A stretch of 64,000 nt of DNA from Haematomicrobium sanguinis DSM 21259. GTDB taxonomy: Bacteria > Actinomycetota > Actinomycetes > Actinomycetales > Micrococcaceae. Within the stretch, counting starts at the first letter, position 1. Each line of letters starts with the position of its first letter. Positions 48,400-58,196 of the stretch are shown one piece after another. The notes under the pieces were generated by a model. The model worked only from the letters and a program-made list of their open reading frames with translations. It was not told where the DNA came from and did not search any database. The position numbers and the translations under genes are program-made. Location: positions 88,696 to 152,695 of the forward strand of contig NZ_JIAG01000009.1 in NCBI RefSeq assembly GCF_000688395.1. Reading direction: 5' to 3'.

Positions 48400-49997
48400 A
48401 AGCCGAAGCCGGTGTTGACGGACTGGCAGGTCGATTGGCCTGCCGTCTGTCCGCTCAATCCATCACCAAGATTCGCCGCAGAGTCGAGCTTGTCGCCGGT
48501 GAGGAAATCGTCACCGATCACAAGGGTGATTCCACCGATGTAGTAATTGGTCACCACTTGGGAATCTGAGATTCCTAATTGGCGTGCCACCGCTTTACCG
48601 GCGTCTTCCTGGCCTTGGGGAACCAGGATTTGTGTGGCTGGAAGGGTGACGCTCGGATCGACTGCGGCGGTGTCGCCGGACACCGCAAGGGTAAAGCCGA
48701 GCCCCTGGAGCACCGAAACGATTTCATCGGCACGTTGTGCCCCCGCAGACGAGCGGTTGGAAACGGTGACGTTAATGGTGGCAGGATCGATCTGCGCCGG
48801 GTCCTGCACCGGAACTTCTTGGCCGGTAATCGGGTCGATCGTGGTTTCCGGTGTGGGTTGGGTGCCGTCGGTCGGTGTGCCCGAGCCTTCCGGGGCGGGT
48901 TCTTGGCTGGGTTGGGCGAGCGGGTCGCCATCTTCACGCAGAATGGCGAAAAGGTCTTCGGCCTTGGGTTCGTCCAGCTGCACGCGATTGGGATCCGGCT
49001 CATAGGTCACCACGGGCGCGGTAATGAAGGCGACGTTGTTGAGGTCGACATCTTTGAGCCGCCCGGCCATGGCCATCAAGGTCGAGATGTCCTTGAGCGC
49101 CGGATCCACCGTCAGATTTTGAGTGATGGCCTCAGCGATGCCATACATTTTGGGGATGTTGTTCAAGGTATCTTCCGCGCGTATCTTGCGGACCATGGAG
49201 GCGAGGAAGCTTTGCTGGGATCGGATACGCCCAATATCGCTGCCGTCACCAAATCCCTTGCGGTTGCGTAGAAAAGCGAGGGCTTCGTCTCCTTGCACGG
49301 TGCTGACACCGGCGGGAAGCTTGAGTCCGGAAGACGGATCGTCGACCGGGGCGTTAACGCACACTTCCACACCGCCCAGTGTGTTTGAGAGTTCGCGTAC
49401 GGCATTGAAATCGGCCATCATAAAGTGATCGATCTCCAGGCCGGTCATCTCATTGATAGCGGCAACCGTGCATCCCGGGCCGCCCTCGGCCAACGTGGTG
49501 TTCAATTGGCCAATCTCGTAAGGCCCCACAATCTGACCGGTGTCCGGGTTCTTGCAAGCCGGCAATTTCGTCATGAGATCGCGAGGGAAGCTCACCACCG
49601 TGACCCGTTGCCGGTCCGCGGACATGTTCATCAGCATCATGACGTCCGCGTTGCCCTCGCCGGAGGAGTTGTCTTCATCGGTGATAGACGTTTGTCCCGT
49701 CCGGGTATCTGTGCCGATGATCAAAATTTGCAACGGGTCTTTATTGGTATCCACCGGAAGCTTTGCGGTGGCCTCAGCCTCAGGGTTTGCGTTCAACGGG
49801 CTGGTTTGGACGTTGTTTTGGAGCTGCCAAAATTTGAAGGCGGCAAATCCGAGGCCAGCAACCAGAACAAAGGCGAGGCCGGACGCCAGCACCTTGAGGA
49901 AAATGTGGCGCGATCCGGGTGCCAAGTGGCGGCCGGCGGGTGAGCCTATCGGCATTGAGCTATCGCCATTGTCCGGTCTGGCTGCCGCTCGCCTCAT
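48396..49997 (-). CDS. LytR-CpsA-Psr (LCP) family cell-wall glycopolymer transferase
   Basis: LCP enzymes attach wall polymers to peptidoglycan from polyprenyl-phosphate. The 533-residue protein has one membrane helix (about 33-55: FLKVLASGLAFVLVAGLGFA), then the LCP domain with NMSADRQRVTVVSFPRDLMT (Arg pair), LEIDHFMMADFNAVRELSNTL, ALAFLRNRKGFGDGSDIGR, and a C-terminal LytR_C domain (about 420-520). A Pro/Glu-rich linker lies between. The start (49997) has GAGGT upstream. It acts outside the membrane. Confidence 0.9.
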   Translation of the reverse strand: MRRAAARPDNGDSSMPIGSPAGRHLAPGSRHIFLKVLASGLAFVLVAGLGFAAFKFWQLQNNVQTSPLNANPEAEATAKLPVDTNKDPLQILIIGTDTRTGQTSITDEDNSSGEGNADVMMLMNMSADRQRVTVVSFPRDLMTKLPACKNPDTGQIVGPYEIGQLNTTLAEGGPGCTVAAINEMTGLEIDHFMMADFNAVRELSNTLGGVEVCVNAPVDDPSSGLKLPAGVSTVQGDEALAFLRNRKGFGDGSDIGRIRSQQSFLASMVRKIRAEDTLNNIPKMYGIAEAITQNLTVDPALKDISTLMAMAGRLKDVDLNNVAFITAPVVTYEPDPNRVQLDEPKAEDLFAILREDGDPLAQPSQEPAPEGSGTPTDGTQPTPETTIDPITGQEVPVQDPAQIDPATINVTVSNRSSAGAQRADEIVSVLQGLGFTLAVSGDTAAVDPSVTLPATQILVPQGQEDAGKAVARQLGISDSQVVTNYYIGGITLVIGDDFLTGDKLDSAANLGDGLSGQTAGQSTCQSVNTGFGF

Positions 49998-50117
49998 CTA
50001 TTGAACCTCACACTCGTGTCTGGTTGCGCATGGGGCGCAACCAGTTGCCTTGCCTATTTCCGGCACACTTCTGGACGTTACATCTTCTCGAGTGCACCAT
50101 CCGATGACCGGGATGTC

Positions 50118-51083
50118 TTAGAAACCTAAGCGTCCTAATTGTTTGGCGTCTCGTTGCCAATCCTTGGCGATCTTAACATGTAAGTCTAGGAATACCTTGA
50201 CACCGAGGAGCGCCTCTATGCTCTTGCGCGAGGTTGCGCCAATCTCTTTAAGCCGGCTGCCGCCCTTACCGATAATGATCGCCTTCTGCGAGGACCGCTC
50301 CACAAAAATATTCACGCGCACATCGGTAAGCGGCCTGTCCGCTGGCCGATCTTCACGCGTAACCATTTCGTCGACAACCACGGCAATGGAATGCGGCAAT
50401 TCGTCGCGCACGCCTTCCAGCGCCGCTTCCCGCACAAGTTCTGCGACAAGCGTCGCTTCCGGTTCGTCGGTGAGCTCGCCCTCCGGGTAGAGCATCGGGC
50501 CGGTGGGAAGCAGCTCGGAAAGGACGTCCGCAACCACTCCAACCTGGTGGCCGCTGCTGGCCGAGACCGGAACAATCGAGTGGAAACCGTCGCCGCCAAG
50601 GACCTCCCGGCCGAAAGCATCCACACCTATCAGCCGGTCAGCCAAATCATCTTTGGACACGAGGTCCGTTTTCGTGACCAACGCCACAACCGGCGTGCGT
50701 TTAATCATGCCGAGCTTTTCGGCGATAAACCTATCTCCGGGCCCGGTCTTTTCATTGGCGGGCACACAAAAACCGATGACATCTACTTCAGACAAGGTTT
50801 GCATCACGGTGTCGTTGAGCCGTTGTCCGAGCAAAGTACGGGGCCGATGTAATCCCGGAGTGTCGACCAAAATGAGTTGCGCGTTGTCCCGGTTGACGAT
50901 GCCGCGGATGGTGTGACGAGTGGTTTGCGGGCGGGAGGAGGTGATCGCAACCTTCTGTCCCACCAGCGCGTTGGTCAACGTCGATTTGCCAACATTGGGC
51001 CGGCCCACGAAACACGCGAATCCGGAACGGAATGCCCCCGATTCCGGCGCAATGTCAGTGGATCGCGCAGATTCCTTAGCCAT
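50118..51083 (-). CDS. era: GTPase Era
   Basis: Era binds the 3' end of 16S rRNA through its KH domain and couples ribosome assembly to the cell cycle. The 321-residue protein has GRPNVGKSTLTNALVG (P loop, near residue 26), DTPGLHRP (G3), TKTD (G4) and a C-terminal KH domain (ERSSQKAIIIGKGGSRLKEI near 282). It is the last gene of phoH-ybeY-corC-era and its ATG overlaps the corC stop (TAATG). Confidence 0.95.
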   Translation of the reverse strand: MAKESARSTDIAPESGAFRSGFACFVGRPNVGKSTLTNALVGQKVAITSSRPQTTRHTIRGIVNRDNAQLILVDTPGLHRPRTLLGQRLNDTVMQTLSEVDVIGFCVPANEKTGPGDRFIAEKLGMIKRTPVVALVTKTDLVSKDDLADRLIGVDAFGREVLGGDGFHSIVPVSASSGHQVGVVADVLSELLPTGPMLYPEGELTDEPEATLVAELVREAALEGVRDELPHSIAVVVDEMVTREDRPADRPLTDVRVNIFVERSSQKAIIIGKGGSRLKEIGATSRKSIEALLGVKVFLDLHVKIAKDWQRDAKQLGRLGF

Positions 51084-52408
51084 TAGTGTGCCTTTCCCAC
51101 TGAGGCCGCGTCTGCGTCCTCGCCAACAGGATCGTGTGCCAGCTCTTCGTCAGAGGACTCCTCATCCGCGAGGTGAACGTCAATCTCGGCGATACGGTTA
51201 CGACGCCCTTCGCTGCGATGAGCCCGCAGCGCAAGATCCCCGACTTTCACCTCGCTGCCCACAATTGGCACCATTCCAAGTTCCTTTGCAAGAAGGCCGC
51301 CTACCGTGTCCACGTCATCATCTTCGAGGTCGACATCCATGAGTTCGGCAAGATCGCCTACGCTCATGCGGGCCGAGACACGATAGCCGCCGTCCTCGAG
51401 TTTTGCGTACTGTTCGCCGGGCTCCTGATCATATTCGTCCACGATCTCCCCAACAATCTCTTCAATGAGGTCCTCCAGCGTGACGAGGCCAGCGGTGCCA
51501 CCGTATTCGTCAACCACGATCGCAATGTGCGCGGACCGGTGCTGCATCTCGGTCAGCAGGTCGGCGACGCTTTTAGAGTCGGGAACGTACTGCACGTCAC
51601 GCATGAGCTCGGTGATCGATTGCTCGGCATACCCGTTGAGCATGGCCGCGGCGACGTCCTTGAGGTAGAGCATTCCGCGCACGTCGTCGGAATTTTCGCC
51701 GAACACAGGCATCCGGGAAAACCCGGAGCGCAGAAACAAGCTCATCGCTTGCCGCACGTTGTTCTCGATGCGGGCACCCACCACGTCCATGCGCGGCACC
51801 ATGACTTCCCGCACCCGCGTGTCACCGATCTCGAACACGGACTTAATCAAATCCGCTTCCGAATCTTCCAGGACGTCTTGGTCGGAGGCGCGGTCGACGA
51901 TCTCACGGAACTCAGCCTCGGTGACAAAGGGGGAAGTGTCGTCATCATTGCCCGGGGACAGCCTGTTTCCCAAGCGAATGAGCCAGCGCGGCACCGGACC
52001 CAAAATTGCGCGCAGGAATCTGACGAGCGGCGCCGAGAACCGCACAATCGCCAACGGGTAGTTCCGGCCTATTTGACGTGGCGAAGCTCCCACCAGGACA
52101 AAGCCGATGCCGGCCATCACCGCGGTCGCGACCAGCCCGGCGAGCCAAATGTTGTCGATGAGGATCGCGAACACGAGCGTGACCGCCACGGCGGCGGCCA
52201 TTTCAAACCACACCAACCAGAAGCGCATCGCGTTAATGTGGTCGGCAAAGTCCTCTTGAATCCGCACCAGGGAGCTCTTGCCGGTTGAGGCGCTGTACTT
52301 TTCCACATCGTGGCGCGGCACAAAGTTCCAGGCCGATTCGGCAGCAGCGATCAGCGCCGCAAGAATGGTGCAGACAATGGCGATCAGGCATAACAGCGTG
52401 ATGGTCAT
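51083..52408 (-). CDS. CorC/HlyC family CBS-domain membrane protein
   Basis: The 441-residue protein has a DUF21 region of four membrane segments (residues 1-130: TLLCLIAIVCTILAALIAAA, WLAGLVATAVMAGIGFVLV), a pair of CBS domains (about 200-325: REVMVPRMDVVGARIENNVR, IAIVVDEYGGTAGLVTLEDL) and a C-terminal CorC_HlyC transporter-associated domain (DGGYRVSARMSVGDLAEL, DTVGGLLAKELGMVPIVG). Related proteins are linked to magnesium or cobalt efflux. It overlaps ybeY by four bases and era by one. Confidence 0.9.
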   Translation of the reverse strand: MTITLLCLIAIVCTILAALIAAAESAWNFVPRHDVEKYSASTGKSSLVRIQEDFADHINAMRFWLVWFEMAAAVAVTLVFAILIDNIWLAGLVATAVMAGIGFVLVGASPRQIGRNYPLAIVRFSAPLVRFLRAILGPVPRWLIRLGNRLSPGNDDDTSPFVTEAEFREIVDRASDQDVLEDSEADLIKSVFEIGDTRVREVMVPRMDVVGARIENNVRQAMSLFLRSGFSRMPVFGENSDDVRGMLYLKDVAAAMLNGYAEQSITELMRDVQYVPDSKSVADLLTEMQHRSAHIAIVVDEYGGTAGLVTLEDLIEEIVGEIVDEYDQEPGEQYAKLEDGGYRVSARMSVGDLAELMDVDLEDDDVDTVGGLLAKELGMVPIVGSEVKVGDLALRAHRSEGRRNRIAEIDVHLADEESSDEELAHDPVGEDADAASVGKAH

Positions 52409-52875
52409 TCGATTGTTTCCTTCGGGGCATGGCCAAGGTATGCGCCAAGGAGTTCGCGCTGCAAACCAAACATTTCAGCTTTCTCCTCTTCCTCGGCGTG
52501 ATCGTAACCGAGAAGGTGCAAGATGCCGTGAGTTAGTAACAGCAGGATCTCCTCACGCATGGTGTGCCCCGCGGTTTCTGCCTGCGCTCCAGCAACCTGA
52601 GGACAAATCACGACGTCGCCGAGCATCCCGGCCTCTGATACCCGCCCTGGCTCCCCCGGAGTGATTTCATCCAGGGGGAAGGACATGACATCGGTGGGCC
52701 CTTCCAGGTCCATCCACTCCACGTGCAGCTTTGCCATGGCCGGTTCATCGATCAGCACAATGGATAACTCGGCGGCCGGGTTGACGTGGAGTCTTTCGAG
52801 CACAAACCGCGCGAACGCCACAAGCTCCGCTTGATCTAGCTCAACATCGGTTTCATTGTTGACCTCGATGCTCAT
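52405..52875 (-). CDS. ybeY: Endoribonuclease YbeY (rRNA maturation factor)
   Basis: YbeY is a zinc-dependent RNase in 16S rRNA 3' maturation and quality control. The 156-residue protein has ELSIVLIDEPAMAKLHVEWM, GPTDVMSFPLDE and the zinc motif LTHGILHLLGYDHAEEEE (His 114, 118, 124 approximately). Its start overlaps the phoH stop by four bases (ATGA) and its stop overlaps the corC start by four. Confidence 0.95.
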   Translation of the reverse strand: MSIEVNNETDVELDQAELVAFARFVLERLHVNPAAELSIVLIDEPAMAKLHVEWMDLEGPTDVMSFPLDEITPGEPGRVSEAGMLGDVVICPQVAGAQAETAGHTMREEILLLLTHGILHLLGYDHAEEEEKAEMFGLQRELLGAYLGHAPKETIE

Positions 52876-53873
52876 CGGGTGGCCCGCTGTGCATCCCAGG
52901 TGCCGTATGCCGTGACAATCTCGCTGACCAAGTGGTGGCGGACCACATCGTCCGCGGTGAGCTCAATAAAGGAAATGTCTTCAATACCGGCGAGAATCTT
53001 GCGCACCGCACGCAGACCGGAGTTCGTGGCACCGGGCAAGTCCACCTGGGTGATGTCCCCGGTCACCACCATTTTCGAGCCAAAACCCAGGCGGGTGAGG
53101 AACATCTTCATCTGTTCCTCGGTGGTGTTTTGCGCTTCGTCCAGGATGATAAAAGCATCGTTGAGCGTGCGCCCGCGCATGTAGGCTAGCGGCGCAACCT
53201 CAATGGTGCCGGCGTCCATGAGCCGAGGAATCGAGTCCGGCTCAATCATGTCGTGGAGCGCGTCGTAGAGAGGACGCAGGTAGGGGTCGATTTTCTCATT
53301 CAGTGTCCCGGGCAGGAAGCCGAGCCGCTCCCCTGCCTCCACCGCCGGACGGGTGAGAATAATCCGGTTCACTTCCTTGGCCTGCAACGCCTGGACGGCT
53401 TTGGCCATGGCCAGGTACGTCTTGCCGGTACCGGCCGGACCAATCCCGAAGACCACCGTGTTTTGGTCAATGGCATCTACATAATCGCTCTGGTTTAAGG
53501 TCTTTGGCCGAATATTGCGGCCGCGGGAGGACAGCACATTTTTGCTGAGCGCATCCCCGGGACGCCGCGCGCTTTGCTCGGAAAGCATACCGACGAGGCG
53601 CCGCACAAGATCGCCGTCCACTCGCGTCCCCGCCCCGGCGATCTGGCGAAGCTCACCGATGAGCCCGACCACTCGTTCCACGCTAAACGGCGCCCCGGAA
53701 ACCTGCAGTTGAGAATCCCGCACGCTGAAGGAAACCTCCGGAAAGGTTTGTTCTATCACGCGTAGCGCTTCATCTTCCGGGCCTAGAGCGGCAACCATGG
53801 CGTTGGTCGTGGGGAAGTCGATGACGATGCGTTGCTCGGCAGTCTCGGCTGCCGTCTGTGGTGTGTCCGTCAT
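52872..53873 (-). CDS. ybeZ: PhoH-like ATPase (YbeZ)
   Basis: The 333-residue protein has a short N-terminal domain (ERVVGLIGELRQIAG) and a PhoH P-loop ATPase core: GIGPAGTGKTYLAMAKAVQAL (Walker A, near residue 148), RIILTRPAVEAGERLGFLPG and FIILDEAQNTTEEQMK (Walker B). PhoH/YbeZ pairs with YbeY and is thought to act in RNA metabolism. It is the first gene of phoH-ybeY-corC-era; 244 bp separate it from the divergent GerMN lipoprotein gene. Confidence 0.93.
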   Translation of the reverse strand: MTDTPQTAAETAEQRIVIDFPTTNAMVAALGPEDEALRVIEQTFPEVSFSVRDSQLQVSGAPFSVERVVGLIGELRQIAGAGTRVDGDLVRRLVGMLSEQSARRPGDALSKNVLSSRGRNIRPKTLNQSDYVDAIDQNTVVFGIGPAGTGKTYLAMAKAVQALQAKEVNRIILTRPAVEAGERLGFLPGTLNEKIDPYLRPLYDALHDMIEPDSIPRLMDAGTIEVAPLAYMRGRTLNDAFIILDEAQNTTEEQMKMFLTRLGFGSKMVVTGDITQVDLPGATNSGLRAVRKILAGIEDISFIELTADDVVRHHLVSEIVTAYGTWDAQRATR

Positions 53874-54117
53874 GTGTGTGAGGCCGGAGCCTGACTCTCC
53901 TTAGGCTACTGAGTACATTAGGGAAAAGAAGTTTTCCTCTGGATAAGTCTAGTGCAGGGCCTGTACCGGAGCTAAGAGGTAGATATCAATATGGTCTCAG
54001 TCTGCGCATTTGACGAATTCTGCCCCTTTTCGTCTCGGGTTCTATGCGAAACTATTGACTTGTGCCGAATCCTCGGCTTGATGCGCTCACGTCCCCCACA
54101 GTGAAAGCAGGTGTTGT

Positions 54118-55089
54118 TTGCGCGCTCAAAATCTGCGTACGCAACCCCGTTTTTGGCGCACCCGCGCGCGAAAGGCGAGCATCGCCGTCGTACTTTGTTC
54201 CCTGGCCCTCACCGGTTGCACGGCCCAAGGACTGGACTCCCAGTCCGTCACCGGCACCGGCCGGCCCGTCGAGACCGCGCAGGCGCGCTCCGACGGCACT
54301 AAGATTCTCAATTTCCCGGTGTATTGGCTGGGTAAGAGCGGGGATTCGACCCGTCTTTTCCGCGAGTATGTCGATAGCGAACCCGCCGCCGACCCCATTG
54401 CGCAGGCGATCGATTTCATGCTCTCGCAGAGCCCCACCGACCCGGATTTCTTCACGCCGTGGAAGCCCGGCGCGGCGCTCAGCGTCTCGACCTCCACCGA
54501 TGGAGTCATCACCGTCGACCTCCCCTCCGATGTTTTTTCCAGCGGAATTGATCAGACCACTGCGGACCTCGCGGTGCAGCAGCTTGTCTATACCGCGACT
54601 GCCGCGGCCGCGAATGCGGGCATTTTGCCGGCGGGCAACACCGGGACGGTCATCGTGCTAGTGGATGGAAAGGCGGGCTACCGCGCCTTTGGCCGGACCG
54701 ACCTGGGCGAGCCGATGAGCCGCGAGGTCAAGGCGATCGCCCCGATCTGGATCATTGAGCCGCAGGAACAAGCAGTTCGCAGCGGAAGTCCCCTCGACAT
54801 TTTTATTTCCAGCACCTCCGTGGATCCGATTCGCTGGGAGTTGCGTGCGCTGGATTCTGGGCCATTGCCGCAGGACGCCGCGGAGCGGATGCGTAAGATT
54901 CTGGGTGGCGACACCACCACGAGCGGCACCGTCACTCCCGAGGACAACGGTTCGGGTAGTTTCATCACCAAGTTCTCGCTCGATGTGGAACCGGGAAATT
55001 ATGCGTTGATCGCGTATCGCGGCGCGGACGGCGCGTCGGATGCCGCTCAAATTGATACGAAAATCTTGCGGATCGACTCGACGAAATAG
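54118..55089 (+). CDS. GerMN/Gmad2-domain lipoprotein
   Basis: A 323-residue lipoprotein starting at TTG (54118), with AGCAGG upstream. The signal segment SIAVVLCSLALTGC ends in the lipobox Cys34. The middle (about 90-220) resembles a GerMN domain: AQAIDFMLSQSPTDPDFFTP, then VSTSTDGVITVDLPSDVFSS and DLAVQQLVYTATAAA. A C-terminal Gmad2-like Ig-type domain follows (PLDIFISSTSVDPIRWELRA, DVEPGNYALIAYRGA). In other actinobacteria the same family (LpqB-like) is linked to a sensor kinase; no kinase is adjacent here. Convergent with rsmE. Confidence 0.82.
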   Translation: MRAQNLRTQPRFWRTRARKASIAVVLCSLALTGCTAQGLDSQSVTGTGRPVETAQARSDGTKILNFPVYWLGKSGDSTRLFREYVDSEPAADPIAQAIDFMLSQSPTDPDFFTPWKPGAALSVSTSTDGVITVDLPSDVFSSGIDQTTADLAVQQLVYTATAAAANAGILPAGNTGTVIVLVDGKAGYRAFGRTDLGEPMSREVKAIAPIWIIEPQEQAVRSGSPLDIFISSTSVDPIRWELRALDSGPLPQDAAERMRKILGGDTTTSGTVTPEDNGSGSFITKFSLDVEPGNYALIAYRGADGASDAAQIDTKILRIDSTK

Positions 55090-55091
55090 CC

Positions 55092-55853
55092 TTACCAGCG
55101 TTCCCATTGCGTGTTGATCGCCGCGAGCGCGGCCGGACCCGCGCTGGAGGAGCGCAAAATTCGTTGGCCAAGATGCGCGGTGCGCGCCCCGCTCGCAACC
55201 ATCGCCTCCACTTCGCTCGGCGTGATGCCGCCCTCGGGACCCACAATGAGCAGCAGCGGTCCGGGGCCGGTTTCCCGCAGGAAACTCACCAAGGGCTCGG
55301 TGGCACTTTCATGAAGTACGACGGCGTGTCCCCCACTTTCGCCCACCGCTCGCCGGATTCGTTGGCACAGTTGGGCGCTCGTTTCCGGGCTGCTCACGGT
55401 GGGGATGTGGGATTGGCGGGATTGTTTGGCGGCCGAGCGCACCAGATCCTGCCATTTTTCGGTGCCTTTCTTGGCTTTCTCGTCACGCCAACGCACGATG
55501 CTGCGGTCGGCCTGCCACGGCACGATTGCCGTGGCACCGAGTTCCACGGCCGATTCAACGGCCTGTTCATCCCGTCCGCCCTTAGCCAGAGCCTGAACAA
55601 CCGTGACCTCGGGTGACGGCGCTTCTTCTGTCGTCGCGCTCTGGATGTCCAGGAGCAGGGAATTCTTTGCGGACTCCTTGACGGTCGCTCGCCAGCGGGC
55701 GCCACGCCCGTTCACCAGATCGAGGCTTTCGCCTGCCGCTAAACGCATCGATCCGGCTGCGTGGCGGCCCTCCGGTCCGTCGAGGGTGTAGCTGTCGCCT
55801 GGGCGTAGCGTTCTAGCACTCTCGACGTCGATGACGAAGACCGGAAGGCTCAC
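55092..55853 (-). CDS. rsmE: 16S rRNA (uracil-1498-N3) methyltransferase
   Basis: RsmE methylates N3 of U1498 in 16S rRNA using SAM. The start is the GTG at 55853 (VSLPVFVIDVESARTLRPGD), one base after the dnaJ stop; the open frame runs on upstream but only as a shadow of dnaJ. The 253-residue SPOUT protein has a PUA-like N-terminus, PEVTVVQALAKGGRDEQAVE, and the knot region LLLIVGPEGGITPSEVEAMV with HLGQRILRSSSAGPAALAAI. The order hrcA-dnaJ-rsmE is conserved in actinobacteria. Confidence 0.93.
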   Translation of the reverse strand: MSLPVFVIDVESARTLRPGDSYTLDGPEGRHAAGSMRLAAGESLDLVNGRGARWRATVKESAKNSLLLDIQSATTEEAPSPEVTVVQALAKGGRDEQAVESAVELGATAIVPWQADRSIVRWRDEKAKKGTEKWQDLVRSAAKQSRQSHIPTVSSPETSAQLCQRIRRAVGESGGHAVVLHESATEPLVSFLRETGPGPLLLIVGPEGGITPSEVEAMVASGARTAHLGQRILRSSSAGPAALAAINTQWERW

Positions 55854-55854
55854 G

Positions 55855-56997
55855 CTAGAGGTTTCCGAGCTTGTCGCGGAGCTTGGCGAACATGCCGTTG
55901 CTGGCTGAGGCAAGCTTGCCTTCGACAAACTCTTCCTGGCGCAGTTGCGCGAATTGTTTGAGCAATTCCTCTTGTTCCGGGGTAACTTTGGTGGGGGTTT
56001 GGACATGGACGTCCACGACCAGATCGCCGCGAACCTGGGAGCGTAGCCTGGTGACACCGAGTCCGCGGAGCGTGAGCGTGCTACCGCTTTGGGTTCCGGG
56101 GGCAATGTCGACGTCTCGCTCGCCGTCTAGGGTCGGGATCTTGACGCTGGTGCCCAGGGTTGCCGCGGTCATCGGGACGTTCAAGGTGGCGTGCAGGTTG
56201 TCGCCGTCACGGGTGAATTGCGGATCCGGTTTGACCTTGATGTCCACGTAGAGGTCACCGTGGGGGCCGCCGGCAGGACCAACTTCGCCCTGTTCGCGTA
56301 ACTGAATACGGGTACCGGTATCAACCCCGGCCGGAATCTTGAGGGTGATGTCGCGGCGTGCGCGAATCCGGCCTTCTCCGGAACATTCGTGGCACGGGTG
56401 CGGGATGGTGGTGCCGGTGCCCTCGCAGTTGGGGCACTGCGCGGTGGTCATCACCTGGCCCAGGATGGAGCGTACCGCCCGCTGAATGTTGCCCGAACCG
56501 TGGCAGACGGCGCACGTTTCCATGTGGGTGCCAGGTTCGGTGCATTCCCCGTTGCACACCGGGCAGGTGATCGCGGTATCGACTTCGATGCTCTTGTTGG
56601 TGCCGAAGACGGCGTCCTTGAGATCGATTTCGACCCGGATGAGTGCGTCCTGCCCTCGACGGGTGCGGCTTGCTCGCTGTTGTGTAGCACCCCCGCCGCC
56701 AAAGAAGGTGTCGAAAATGTCTTGGAAACCGAATCCTTCAGCGCCGCTGGATGGGAATCCGGAACCAAAGCCGCCGAATCCGCCCTTCTCGCTGCCGGTT
56801 GCATCATAGTTGCGGCGCTTTGCCGGGTCGGAGAGCACCTCGTAGGCGTGCGAGATCTGCTTGAATTTTTCGTCATCCTTGCCGCCGCCGCCATTGAGGT
56901 CCGGGTGGTGGTCGCGGGCCAGACGGCGGTACGCCTTCTTAATTTCCTCCGGCGTCGCGTCTCGGGCTACGCCGAGCACGTCATAGTGGTTAGTCAC
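55855..56997 (-). CDS. dnaJ: Chaperone DnaJ (second copy type, with hrcA)
   Basis: DnaJ stimulates DnaK ATPase and delivers clients. The 380-residue type I protein has the J domain ([34 protein letters not shown] with HPD), a GF-rich stretch, and four zinc CxxCxGxG repeats ([32 protein letters not shown]), the first slightly diverged, then the client-binding C-terminal domain. It is downstream of hrcA and hence under heat-shock control through CIRCE. Confidence 0.95.
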   Translation of the reverse strand: MTNHYDVLGVARDATPEEIKKAYRRLARDHHPDLNGGGGKDDEKFKQISHAYEVLSDPAKRRNYDATGSEKGGFGGFGSGFPSSGAEGFGFQDIFDTFFGGGGATQQRASRTRRGQDALIRVEIDLKDAVFGTNKSIEVDTAITCPVCNGECTEPGTHMETCAVCHGSGNIQRAVRSILGQVMTTAQCPNCEGTGTTIPHPCHECSGEGRIRARRDITLKIPAGVDTGTRIQLREQGEVGPAGGPHGDLYVDIKVKPDPQFTRDGDNLHATLNVPMTAATLGTSVKIPTLDGERDVDIAPGTQSGSTLTLRGLGVTRLRSQVRGDLVVDVHVQTPTKVTPEQEELLKQFAQLRQEEFVEGKLASASNGMFAKLRDKLGNL

Positions 56998-57050
56998 TGT
57001 GGTCTTCTTACTCTTTCCTCGGTCTCAAACACCTAATATCGCGGCGCCGA

Positions 57051-58088
57051 TCAGTTATCGGCCAAGAACCGTGACACGTATCGGGCTACGGCACCCACGG
57101 CGGACATGCTTGACGCGTAGTCCATGCGGGTCGGTCCCAGAATTCCAATTTTCGATCCTGATGATGAATCATATTGTCCAGCTATGACACTGGCTTCGCT
57201 CAGCGGCTCGTAACTGGTTTCCGAGCCGATGCGGACGCTGACCTGGTCTTGATGCAACTCCATCGATGAGAGTAACTGCAAAATGACCACTTGTTCTTCC
57301 AACGCTTCGAGCACCGGGCCAATAGTCAGCGGGAAATCGGTGGTGGATTTGGCAAGATTCGCCGTTCCGGCCAGCACAATTTTGTCTTGCCGCTTTGCAT
57401 GCGCGAACTGGCGCAGTTCGGCGAACACGGCGCTCTCCAATGTTTCGGAGTAATCCCCCTCGGCGGCCGTCGGTTTCCGCGACTCCGCGCGCAGGCGGTC
57501 CAAGATTGATCCCAAGTTGTCCACGGATTCGCCGGCAAGCTCTTCGAGAAGCAGAAGCTTGAGCGCTGAAAGTTCGCTCTCGCTGGTCGCGCCTTCTAGG
57601 GTGATAAGCCGCTGGTCGACCACCCCATTAGTAGAGATCAGCACCATGAGCACGCGTTCGGGGGAAACCAGAACAAACTCAATGTGTTTGAGCGCGAGTA
57701 GCGTGCGGTGCGGGTACTGAAATATCGCCACCTGATTAGTCAATTGTGCAAGCAACCGCACGGTGCGCGCCATGAGATCATCGACGTCATCGGAGCGCTC
57801 CAGAAAATGTTCGATCGCGCGGCGTTCAGGGGTCGACAACGGCTTAATGTGGGCAATTTGGTCGACAAACGCACGGTAACCCTTGACCGTCGGAATCCGC
57901 CCAGCAGAGGTGTGGGGGGCGGTCAGCAGACCCTCCTCCTCCAGCAGCGCCATGTCGTTGCGGATGGTCGCTGAGGAGACGCCGAGATCGTGACGTTCGG
58001 CGATGGCTTTCGAGCCGACCGGTTCGCGAGTGTGAACGTAATCTTCCACGATTGCCCGCAGGATTTCCATCCGGCGTGGTTCGGTCAC
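57051..58088 (-). CDS. hrcA: Heat-inducible transcription repressor HrcA
   Basis: HrcA represses chaperone operons by binding CIRCE, helped by GroEL. The 345-residue protein has an N-terminal winged helix (RRMEILRAIVEDYVHTREPV, SSATIRNDMALLEEEGLL), a GAF-like region with a short insertion and a C-terminal dimer part (SVRIGSETSYEPLSEASVIA, GILGPTRMDYASSMSAV). A CIRCE-like operator lies 38 bp upstream. It heads hrcA-dnaJ-rsmE. Confidence 0.95.
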   Translation of the reverse strand: MTEPRRMEILRAIVEDYVHTREPVGSKAIAERHDLGVSSATIRNDMALLEEEGLLTAPHTSAGRIPTVKGYRAFVDQIAHIKPLSTPERRAIEHFLERSDDVDDLMARTVRLLAQLTNQVAIFQYPHRTLLALKHIEFVLVSPERVLMVLISTNGVVDQRLITLEGATSESELSALKLLLLEELAGESVDNLGSILDRLRAESRKPTAAEGDYSETLESAVFAELRQFAHAKRQDKIVLAGTANLAKSTTDFPLTIGPVLEALEEQVVILQLLSSMELHQDQVSVRIGSETSYEPLSEASVIAGQYDSSSGSKIGILGPTRMDYASSMSAVGAVARYVSRFLADN

Positions 58089-58125
58089 GGTGCTCAGTCC
58101 TTCTTACATGTAGCCGATTCAGGCA

Positions 58126-58152
58126 TTAGCACTCCCAACACCCGACTGCTAA
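58126..58152. promoter_or_regulatory. CIRCE operator (one mismatch) upstream of hrcA
   Basis: TTAGCACTC (58126-58134), nine spacer bases, then GACTGCTAA (58144-58152). This is the HrcA site TTAGCACTC-N9-GAGTGCTAA with one changed base in the second arm. It implies autoregulation of hrcA-dnaJ-rsmE. Confidence 0.9.
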
Positions 58153-58196
58153 TTCTATCGCGTCTTTGCCGAGCTTTCACGTCACGTCGGTTTAGC

